34,469 nt of DNA, taken from positions 1 to 34,469 of the forward strand of contig JASHRL010000239.1 in NCBI GenBank assembly GCA_030037355.1. Reading direction: 5' to 3'. The stretch is from Candidatus Acidiferrales bacterium (lineage in GTDB: Bacteria > Acidobacteriota > Terriglobia > Acidiferrales > UBA7541). Shown one piece after another: positions 27,425 through 34,469 of this stretch; positions within the stretch are counted from its first letter, which is position 1, and each line of letters starts with the position of its first letter. The translations under genes were made by a program, and so were the position numbers. The notes beneath the pieces are model-generated. The model was not told where the DNA came from, ran no database searches, and saw nothing but the letters and a program-made list of their open reading frames with translations.

Positions 27425-27551
27425 GACGAATGCAAAAACTCGCGCGAAGTGCCGACTAAAGTCCGCCGGTAGAAAGGTGCCGAGGCTGAGAGCCTGCTTG
27501 CGGCAGACAGCCTGTGCGACGGCAAAGAGGTTGCGAGGTTTTTCGCTCGTC
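27425..27551. repeat. Candidate REP/MITE-like intergenic element with imperfect ~19-nt terminal inverted repeats
   Basis: Left end GACGAATGCAAAAACTCGC; reverse complement of the right end GACGAGCGAAAAACCTCGC. Internal AGGCTG...CAGCCT and CTGC...GCAG nested hairpins. Confidence 0.5.
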
Positions 27552-27578
27552 CCCCGACTGCAAGCCGACACAGGTTCC

Positions 27579-28133
27579 CTACAGCCGCGGCAGGACGATT
27601 CCCTGCTGCGACTGATACTTGCCCTTTTTGTCTTTGTAGGAGATTTCGCAAACTTCGTCGGATTCGAAAAAAATCACCTGGCAGAGCCCTTCGTTGGCGT
27701 AAATGCGCGCCGGCAGCGGCGTCGTGTTGCTGATTTCCAGCGTGACGTAGCCTTCCCATTCCGGCTCGAACGGCGTCACATTGACGATGATTCCGCAGCG
27801 CGCGTAGGTGGATTTTCCCACGCAAATCGTCAGCACGCTTCGCGGAATGCGAAAATATTCCACCGACCGCGCCAGAGCAAACGAATTCGGCGGAACGATG
27901 CACACAGGCCCTTTGAATTCCACGAACGAGCGCGCGTCGAATTGCTTCGGATCGACAATCGTCGAATTGACGTTGGTGAAAATGCGAAACTCGTCGGCCA
28001 CGCGCATATCGTAGCCATAAGACGACACGCCGTAACTGATGACGCCGTCGCGCACCTGGCGATCCGCAAACGGCTCGATCATTTTATGTTCGCGCGCCAT
28101 CTTCGTAATCCAGCGATCCGACTTCACACTCAT
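27579..28133 (-). CDS. dcd: dCTP deaminase
   Basis: [112 protein letters not shown]. Confidence 0.95.
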   Translation of the reverse strand: MSVKSDRWITKMAREHKMIEPFADRQVRDGVISYGVSSYGYDMRVADEFRIFTNVNSTIVDPKQFDARSFVEFKGPVCIVPPNSFALARSVEYFRIPRSVLTICVGKSTYARCGIIVNVTPFEPEWEGYVTLEISNTTPLPARIYANEGLCQVIFFESDEVCEISYKDKKGKYQSQQGIVLPRL

Positions 28134-28194
28134 CCGATTCCTCCGGGAAAATCCATTTCGAAAAGGCGCGGCATGTTATTACACCGCGCGCAGC

Positions 28195-28224
28195 TTGACA
28201 ACCTGCAACCGCGCCAACTAGCAT
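28195..28224 (+). promoter_or_regulatory. Putative sigma70 promoter for the HU/IHF gene
   Basis: TTGACA (28195-28200), 18-nt spacer, TAGCAT (28219-28224). Confidence 0.5.
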
Positions 28225-28253
28225 ACCGTGCGGCAAAGGAGCGGCTTGCTTCC

Positions 28254-28520
28254 ATGATCAAACTCGATATCGTCAACGCAGTCGTGCAACGCACCAACAT
28301 TCCTCGCACCAAGGCCGAGCAGGCTGTCGAGACTGTCTTTGACGCCTTGAAGAACGCTCTCGGACGCGGCGAGCGCATCGAACTTCGCCGTTTCGGTGTG
28401 TTCAACGTCAAGCCGCGCAAGACCGGCATCGGGCGCAATCCGCGCACGGGCCAGCAGGTGAGCATTCAGCCCGGCAAAGCGGTCCGCTTCAAGCCCGGAA
28501 AAGAATTGCAGGCGCTCTAG
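28254..28520 (+). CDS. HU/IHF family DNA-binding protein
   Basis: MIKLDIVNAVVQRTNIPRTKAEQAVETVFDALKNALGRGERIELRRFGVFNVKPRKTGIGRNPRTGQQVSIQPGKAVRFKPGKELQAL; AAAGGAG SD; the longer track ORF 27396..28520 is a read-through of antisense-dcd sequence. Confidence 0.94.
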   Translation: MIKLDIVNAVVQRTNIPRTKAEQAVETVFDALKNALGRGERIELRRFGVFNVKPRKTGIGRNPRTGQQVSIQPGKAVRFKPGKELQAL

Positions 28521-28592
28521 CTCCATTTCTTTCTTTCGAAATTCGCGTCTCTTGCAGTTGGCGCGTTCGCTGTCAGCGTGTAATCTATCATT

Positions 28593-29579
28593 GTGGAATC
28601 TGGCAACGGACATTCGCGCCCGCCGGTGGAAATTGTCGATCCGGGCTATCCTCTTTTTCTTCAGCCGCGGATTATTTATCCCACGCCGCAGAAGCGGCCG
28701 TTTGTTCTTTCGCTCATTCTTTTTGTGCTGACGATGATTTCGACGCTGGCCGTTGGCCGCGAATTTTGCGTTTCCTACGCGCAAAATCGCGCGCCCTTCT
28801 CGGGAATTGATAATCCTTATGTTCCAACGTTCCATGCTCTGATGCATCCGCGATTGTTACTCGGCGGGATTCCTTTTGCGTTCACATTGATTGGAATTCT
28901 GTTAGCGCACGAACTGGGGCATTATTTCACGTGCCGGTATTACCGAATCGACGCGAGCTATCCGTATTTTCTTCCAGCGCCGACGATCATCGGAACATTC
29001 GGCGCGTTCATTCGCATTCGCTCGCCGATCGTAAACCGCAAAGCGCTGTTCGACGTGGGATTTTCCGGACCGCTCGTGGGATTCATACTGGCGGTGCCCG
29101 TTCTGGCGTATGGTGTGTACACGTCGAAGATCATTCCGGGAGTGCAAAGCAGCGCCGCCGTCGTTTTTGGCAGTCCGCCGCTGATGAAATTTTTTCTTGA
29201 ACTTTTTCATCCGGGGGTTCGCGAAAGGAATATTCTTCTGAGTCCGATTGCGCTTGCCGCATGGGTGGGGCTGCTTGTCACGGCGATCAATCTTCTGCCG
29301 GTTGGACAGCTTGACGGAGGGCATATCGTCTACAGCGTCACCAGCAAATATCATCGCCTGATTTCGCCACTCTTCGGAATCGGACTGCTCGTTGTGGGGA
29401 TTGCATACTGGCACGATTGGGTTGTGTTTGCCGTGCTTCTGCTCATCCTCGGGTTCCGTCATCCGCCATTAATTGACGTTTGGACTCCGCTCGATGGCAA
29501 GCGACGCGCCTGGGCGGCTTTTGCACTGGTGATTTTTATTCTTTGCTTCACGCCGATGCCATTGAGCATTCCGCATTAA
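28593..29579 (+). CDS. M50 family (site-2 protease) membrane metallopeptidase
   Basis: LLAHELGHYFTCRYY (HExxH), NLLPVGQLDGGHIVYS second metal-site motif, multiple TM helices. Confidence 0.9.
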   Translation: MESGNGHSRPPVEIVDPGYPLFLQPRIIYPTPQKRPFVLSLILFVLTMISTLAVGREFCVSYAQNRAPFSGIDNPYVPTFHALMHPRLLLGGIPFAFTLIGILLAHELGHYFTCRYYRIDASYPYFLPAPTIIGTFGAFIRIRSPIVNRKALFDVGFSGPLVGFILAVPVLAYGVYTSKIIPGVQSSAAVVFGSPPLMKFFLELFHPGVRERNILLSPIALAAWVGLLVTAINLLPVGQLDGGHIVYSVTSKYHRLISPLFGIGLLVVGIAYWHDWVVFAVLLLILGFRHPPLIDVWTPLDGKRRAWAAFALVIFILCFTPMPLSIPH

Positions 29580-29608
29580 CCGGCAGCCAAGCGCGGAGGA
29601 TTTCAAAA

Positions 29609-32035
29609 CTAGAGCAGACTGGTCGGATCGACGTCCACAATCAGCGCGCTATCGGGAATTTCTTTTTTCGCGCAGAATTCCAGACATCCATCGAGCACTT
29701 GCGCCAGAAGGCGGCGATTCGGAGTTTTCAGCAAAATCTGGAAACGAAATTCGCGCCGCAATTTTGATAGAGCTGCGGCGGCAGGGCCGAGGACTTTCAA
29801 CTCGGCGATTTTTCTCGCATCGAGATAGCTCGCAATTGCGCGGCACCAGCGAATGGCATTCTCGATTTTCCTGTCACGCACCAGGATATTCGCGAGCGCG
29901 ATGAACGGCGGATAATGCATCATGCGGCGAAAATGAATCTCGCGGTCGAAAAACGCGCGATAGTCTTGATCCACGGCATGCTGAATTGCGTAGTGTTCGG
30001 GATAATAGGTTTCGATCAGGACTTCGCCAGGAAATTTCCCGCGTCCGGCACGTCCGGCCACCTGAGTGAGCAACTGAAACGTTCGTTCCGCGGCGCGAAA
30101 ATCCGGACGTCCTAGCGCGAGGTCCGCGGAAACGACGCCGACAAGCGTCACGCGCTCGAAATCGTGGCCTTTCGCTACCATTTGCGTCCCAACGAGTAAA
30201 TCCAGTTCGCCGCGTGCGAATGCGCCAAGGACTTTTTGGTATTCGCGCTTCGTGCGCACTGTGTCGCGATCGAGCCGACCGATGCGCGCTTTCGGAAATT
30301 GGTCGCGGAGATATTCTTCCACGCGCTCCGCGCCATCGCCGACGAAATACAAATATTCGGATTTACACTTCGGGCAGATTTTCGGCACTGCGATCGAGTA
30401 TCCGCAGTAGTGACATTCGAGGCGTGCGCGATTCTTGTGGTACGAGAGCGCGATACTGCAATTCTTACATTCGATTCCTGCACCGCAACTGCGGCAGAGC
30501 ACATACCATGAATATCCGCGCCGGTTGATCAGAACGAGCGCCTGAGTGCCTTCTTCAAATCGCCGCGCGATCGCGGACAGGAGCGAGGATGAGATGGGAG
30601 CAGATTTGTGGGTCTGGCGAAATTCCTCGCGAAGATCAACGAGCTTCACGGATGCAAGCGGACGATTTTCCACGCGCGTCGTCAGCTCCAGCAGGCGGTA
30701 TTTGCCTGTCCGCGCATTGTGGAAACTTTCGAGCGAAGGCGTCGCCGAACCGAGCAGCGCTACCGCGCCTTCGAGCCGCGCGCGGACGATGGCGACGTCG
30801 CGGCCGTTGTAACGCGGCGTTTCCTCCTGCTTGTAACTTGATTCCTGTTCCTCATCGACAATGATCAGTCCCAAATTATCCAGCGGCGCAAAAACTGCGG
30901 AGCGCGTACCGACAACGATTCGCGCCTCGCCTCGCCGTGCGCGCCACCATTCGCGCGTGCGCTCATTTTCCGTGAGCCCGCTGTGCAGCACGGCGACAAT
31001 ATCGCCAAATCGCGCGCGCACTTGGCGACTGAGCCAAAGCGTCAGCGCAATTTCCGGGACGAGAACGATGGCGGCCCGTTCATACGCGAGCGCCGCTTCG
31101 ATGGCACCAAGATAGACTTCCGTCTTACCGCTTCCCGTAACTCCGTGAAGAAGACCCGCAGTGAAGGTCTTCGATGCCAGCCATTCGCCTATGGCGCTGA
31201 CGGCTTTCTGCTGTTCCGCGTTCAAGACATTCGCGGGCGGAATGAAATCTGCTTCCCACGCGTCCTCTTCTGCGGTGAGAGGTTCTTCCCACGTGGTCAC
31301 TTTCCCTTGTTTTTCAAGCCGCGCAACCGCTGCGCGGGAAATGCCCTCTTTCAGCAAGAACGGCAGCGACAATGGGCCGCGCTCCGCCGAGAGCATTTCG
31401 CGAACTTTTTCTTCTGCCGCGCCGCTGGCGATTGCAGCCGAATTCCACGCAACGATTTTCTGCATGCGCTCGCGCTTGTGGCGCATTCGATCGCTGACGC
31501 GCAGATATCCGCGCCGGACAAGCCTTTCTGCCGCAGCTTCTCCGCCGGAGATCCGCAGCAGGCGCGAGGAGACGACTGATTTGCCCGCGCGTTCGAGGAT
31601 TTCGAGCAATGCCAGATCAAGTGAGTCTCCCGGAGCGGATGGCCCTCGCTGCTTCAATTCGTCGAGGAAGGCGCGACCGTGTTCAGTGATCTCGTATTCG
31701 CGGCTCTGCCGCATTTCGGCAAGCGGAGGCAGCGTCGCGCGCAATGTCTCGCCGATCGGCGCAACGTAGTAGCGGCTGACCCATAGGCCCAATTCGATCA
31801 GTTTTGCGGAAAGCGCTGGAACAGGATCCAGCAGCTCAACGATTTCCTTTAGATTTTTGACTTCGGGAGGCTTCGCGCCGACGCTTATGACGACACCGAC
31901 CATGGCGCGGTTGCGGAATGGAACAACGACACGGCTACCGATGATTTCCGCAGTTGCCAAACGCTCCGGGAGCGCATACGTGAACGTGGAGCGCAGCGGA
32001 ACGGGCAGCGCCACTTCGCAGAATCGAGCAGTCAT
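29609..32035 (-). CDS. priA: Primosomal protein N' (replication restart helicase PriA)
   Basis: LLHGVTGSGKTEVYLGAIE, LGLIIVDEEQESSYKQEETPRYNGRDVA, Zn-binding CRSCGAGIECKNC...CHYCGYS...CPKCKSEYL, GTQMVAKGHDFERVTLVGV. Confidence 0.95.
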   Translation of the reverse strand: MTARFCEVALPVPLRSTFTYALPERLATAEIIGSRVVVPFRNRAMVGVVISVGAKPPEVKNLKEIVELLDPVPALSAKLIELGLWVSRYYVAPIGETLRATLPPLAEMRQSREYEITEHGRAFLDELKQRGPSAPGDSLDLALLEILERAGKSVVSSRLLRISGGEAAAERLVRRGYLRVSDRMRHKRERMQKIVAWNSAAIASGAAEEKVREMLSAERGPLSLPFLLKEGISRAAVARLEKQGKVTTWEEPLTAEEDAWEADFIPPANVLNAEQQKAVSAIGEWLASKTFTAGLLHGVTGSGKTEVYLGAIEAALAYERAAIVLVPEIALTLWLSRQVRARFGDIVAVLHSGLTENERTREWWRARRGEARIVVGTRSAVFAPLDNLGLIIVDEEQESSYKQEETPRYNGRDVAIVRARLEGAVALLGSATPSLESFHNARTGKYRLLELTTRVENRPLASVKLVDLREEFRQTHKSAPISSSLLSAIARRFEEGTQALVLINRRGYSWYVLCRSCGAGIECKNCSIALSYHKNRARLECHYCGYSIAVPKICPKCKSEYLYFVGDGAERVEEYLRDQFPKARIGRLDRDTVRTKREYQKVLGAFARGELDLLVGTQMVAKGHDFERVTLVGVVSADLALGRPDFRAAERTFQLLTQVAGRAGRGKFPGEVLIETYYPEHYAIQHAVDQDYRAFFDREIHFRRMMHYPPFIALANILVRDRKIENAIRWCRAIASYLDARKIAELKVLGPAAAALSKLRREFRFQILLKTPNRRLLAQVLDGCLEFCAKKEIPDSALIVDVDPTSLL

Positions 32036-32093
32036 GTCGGATTAGTGTAACAGCATGGCTTGGGGCACAAAATCCCACGACTTCGGCAACTGG

Positions 32094-32984
32094 TTACACG
32101 CTGACCAGCGCCACTCCGGCAAAAATCAGGGCGACGCCCAGCCATTGCCGCCGCCCCAACCTCTCGCGCAGAAATGCGGCGGCAAACAGAAGGGTGACCA
32201 CACCATAAAGAGAGGAGAGCACGGTGGCGATAGCGATCTCTTCCTGCTTGAAGGCGAGATTATTGGCTACGAAGCCAGCGGTGTCGGCCAAGCCGATAAA
32301 AAAAATCAGCCAAGCGGTTGAGCCCTTTGGAATCTCCGTCGATTGTCCAAGCGGACGAAGCAAAAGCAGCAGAATCACAAACGAGATCAGACGAATCACC
32401 CAAACGGAGGCAAATCCGCCGAAAATGGGCATGACGCGAAATCCCAAAATCCAATAATTCACGCCAAATCCGAGCGCCGCCGCGAGCGCCCACGGCACGC
32501 CGCGCAACAAATGCCTGCGATGGTGTCTGGCCGCCTCCTGCTCATGCTGCGCCGCATTTTGCGATGGGAGCGCGAGCGCTGCGATGATCACGCCAACGAT
32601 CACGGAGATGACTCCGACGGCGTGCGCGCGTGTCAATCGCTCGCCAGTCGAGATCGAAAGAACAACCGTCAACGCGGGATAACTGGCAGCGATGGGAGAG
32701 ACAAGCGCGAGCATGCCAATTTCGAACGAACGGTAGAGCGCGAGCGATGCCAGCACGCTCAGCGTTCCGGCCAGGAGGATCCATGACCAGGCGCTCCAAC
32801 GAAGTGCAGGGAAAAATGCCGACCAATGGCCCGTTGCCACCATGCACGCCGTGAGGGCAAAAAGACCGGCGAGCTGCATGAACATGAGAGCGCGCAGCGC
32901 GCCGGTTCGCCGCGTGGCGAAGCGCGCCATGAAATCCGCGACTCCCCAGCCGAATGCCGCCGAAAGCCCGAGCAAAATTCCCAA
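32094..32984 (-). CDS. EamA/DMT-family transporter
   Basis: About 10 TM helices, GILLGLSAAFGWGVADFMARF and a duplicated EamA architecture. TTG at 32984 has GGAG SD; the track start at 33035 is also TTG. Confidence 0.85.
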   Translation of the reverse strand: MGILLGLSAAFGWGVADFMARFATRRTGALRALMFMQLAGLFALTACMVATGHWSAFFPALRWSAWSWILLAGTLSVLASLALYRSFEIGMLALVSPIAASYPALTVVLSISTGERLTRAHAVGVISVIVGVIIAALALPSQNAAQHEQEAARHHRRHLLRGVPWALAAALGFGVNYWILGFRVMPIFGGFASVWVIRLISFVILLLLLRPLGQSTEIPKGSTAWLIFFIGLADTAGFVANNLAFKQEEIAIATVLSSLYGVVTLLFAAAFLRERLGRRQWLGVALIFAGVALVSV

Positions 32985-33129
32985 GACGCTTCTCCGCGAA
33001 CTAAATTCCCGCTCTCGCCGCCGCAAAAACCGCAACTGAGGCGCAGTTGCAGCGCAATAGTGTAACAGGAGGGTTCGATTCGACTGAAAGCTGAATCATC
33101 AAGTGCGGCGAAAAGAGAGCGGCGGAAAT

Positions 33130-33963
33130 TTATCGCCGCGCCGGAGGCTTCAGTCCCAAGTGTGCCATCACTTTCTTCAGATCGTCCCAAACTTCGCCCT
33201 TCGCGTTCGGATTGCGGAGCAAATAGGCAGGATGGTACGTGGCCAGCATCGGCGTGCCGCGAAAATCCAGCCACTGGCCGCGAAGACGCGAAATCGACAG
33301 CTTTGAAGCCATGAGCGATTGAAACGCCGTCGCGCCCAGACAAACGATCGCCTTGGGATGAATCACAGCGAGCTGCCGAAAAAGAAATGGCGAGCAGGTT
33401 TCGACTTCGTCCGGCTCCGGCGCGCGATTCTGGGGCGGGCGGCATTTCACGACGTTGCAGATGTAGACCTCGTCGCGGCGCAATCCCATGGCCTCGATCA
33501 TTTGTGTCAACAATTTTCCCGCGCGCCCGACGAAAGGCAGGCCTTGAACGTCTTCGTCGTGCCCCGGGCCTTCGCCGATAAATACCAATTCCGCTTTGCC
33601 GCTGCCGGAACCGAACACAATATTTGTCCGCTGCTCGCAGAGTTTGCAGCGCTTGCAGTCGCCGATGTCTTCGCGAATGCGCTCCAAAGTATCGTTTTCG
33701 ATGCGGTTGCTCGATTCGAACAGCGACGCGCTCTTGACGACAGGCAACGCAGCCGCAAGCGGCGCGGCTTGCGCGAGCGAATTGAAATCCTTCGCGGGTG
33801 TCTTCACTGCAAAAATTGTATCTGGCTTCGGTCGCGGCTCTCCCGGTGGAATATTCTCAGGCGCGGTTGGCGCGCTGAAGCGGTCGAGATAAAACGAGGA
33901 GATATTCAGGTCATTGAAATACTGCAGCCAGGCCTCGACGCGCGCGCGGCTTTCCGAATTCAC
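33130..33963 (-). CDS. Family 4 (Fe-S) uracil-DNA glycosylase
   Basis: CKRCKLCEQRTNIVFGSGSGKAELVFIGEGPGHDEDVQGLPFVGRAGKLL, YICNVVKCRPPQNRAPEPDEVETC, ATYHPAYLLRN; Cys residues fit the family Fe-S cluster. Confidence 0.94.
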   Translation of the reverse strand: MNSESRARVEAWLQYFNDLNISSFYLDRFSAPTAPENIPPGEPRPKPDTIFAVKTPAKDFNSLAQAAPLAAALPVVKSASLFESSNRIENDTLERIREDIGDCKRCKLCEQRTNIVFGSGSGKAELVFIGEGPGHDEDVQGLPFVGRAGKLLTQMIEAMGLRRDEVYICNVVKCRPPQNRAPEPDEVETCSPFLFRQLAVIHPKAIVCLGATAFQSLMASKLSISRLRGQWLDFRGTPMLATYHPAYLLRNPNAKGEVWDDLKKVMAHLGLKPPARR

Positions 33964-34469
33964 TTCAAACCTTTGCGAAGCTCTGCAACGTGATCGAGAA
34001 TGCGATTCGCGACATCGAATTTCGACATTTTGGGGAGAGCTATCTCGCGACCATCGCGCAAGAACAAGGTTACGATGTTGGTGTCGGTGTCGAATCCGGC
34101 GCCTTCTTTGGTGACGTCGTTGGCGACAATCATGTCCGCACCTTTGGATTCGAGTTTGTGGCGCGCGTTCTCGGCGAGCCGTTCCGTTTCCGCAGCAAAA
34201 CCGATCAGGATGCGCCCAGCCTTCTCGCGCGCGAGCTCTCCGAGAATGTCGGCAGTCGGCTCAAGTTCGAGCATCACATGCCCGGCTCCGCGCTTCATTT
34301 TCTGCGGTGCGGCGGAAACCGGCCGGTAATCCGCAACGGCGGCGGCCATGATTACGGCATCCGCGACGCGAGCGTTGTCACGCACCGCGCGATGCATCTC
34401 TTCGGTGGAGCGGACCGGCACCCAATCCACCTCCGCGGGCGCTTTCAGTTCCGTCGGACCGCTGATCAG
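33960..34469 (-). CDS. coaBC: Phosphopantothenoylcysteine decarboxylase / phosphopantothenate-cysteine ligase, C-terminal (CoaB) part; truncated by the window edge
   Basis: Frame stays open to 34469: LISGPTELKAPAEVDWVPVRSTEEMHRAV..., AAAVADYRPV, KMKR, LIGFAAETE, DMIVANDV; ATGA overlap with the udg gene. Confidence 0.92.
   Translation of the reverse strand: MISGPTELKAPAEVDWVPVRSTEEMHRAVRDNARVADAVIMAAAVADYRPVSAAPQKMKRGAGHVMLELEPTADILGELAREKAGRILIGFAAETERLAENARHKLESKGADMIVANDVTKEGAGFDTDTNIVTLFLRDGREIALPKMSKFDVANRILDHVAELRKGLK

Noticed and set aside
27335-27571. 78-aa minus-strand ORF between dcd and the HicB-like gene
   Set aside because: It coincides with the inverted-repeat element; composition looks like translated repeat DNA.
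27396-28520. 374-aa plus-strand ORF covering the repeat element, dcd antisense and HU
   Set aside because: Only the final 88 codons (HU, from ATG 28254 with SD) are real; the rest is antisense to dcd and intergenic DNA.
1-34469. CRISPR array, prophage, BGC or classical defence island
   Set aside because: No regularly spaced repeats, cas, integrase, capsid, NRPS/PKS or restriction genes were seen; only hicBA is defence- or stress-associated.

Overview
This window is a GC-rich bacterial chromosomal segment. The Oar-like TonB-dependent protein and overall gene content suggest Acidobacteriota, but that is inference. I support about 22 protein genes, one tRNA-Cys (GCA, encoded CCA) and several promoters and terminators. 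Most genes are housekeeping: sppA, a galT-like gene, yraN, a class-III aminotransferase, cysS, smc, purC, a Fis-like HTH protein, an SDR, dcd, HU/IHF, an M50 protease, priA, an EamA transporter, a family-4 uracil-DNA glycosylase and a partial coaBC. I saw no rRNA, CRISPR array, transposase or prophage. The least ordinary part is the 26.1-27.6 kb interval. It contains a hicBA-type toxin-antitoxin pair, a roughly 127-bp element with imperfect terminal inverted repeats, and a compact orphan transcription unit on the minus strand. That unit has a TTGACT-17-TATACA promoter, a Shine-Dalgarno (SD) sequence in a hairpin loop, an AUG, and a C(UUCG)G hairpin followed by a U-tract. It could be a small RNA of about 65 nt, or an attenuator or leader peptide upstream of a Tat-exported M24 peptidase gene. 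All calls come from reading the sequence; no database search was run.
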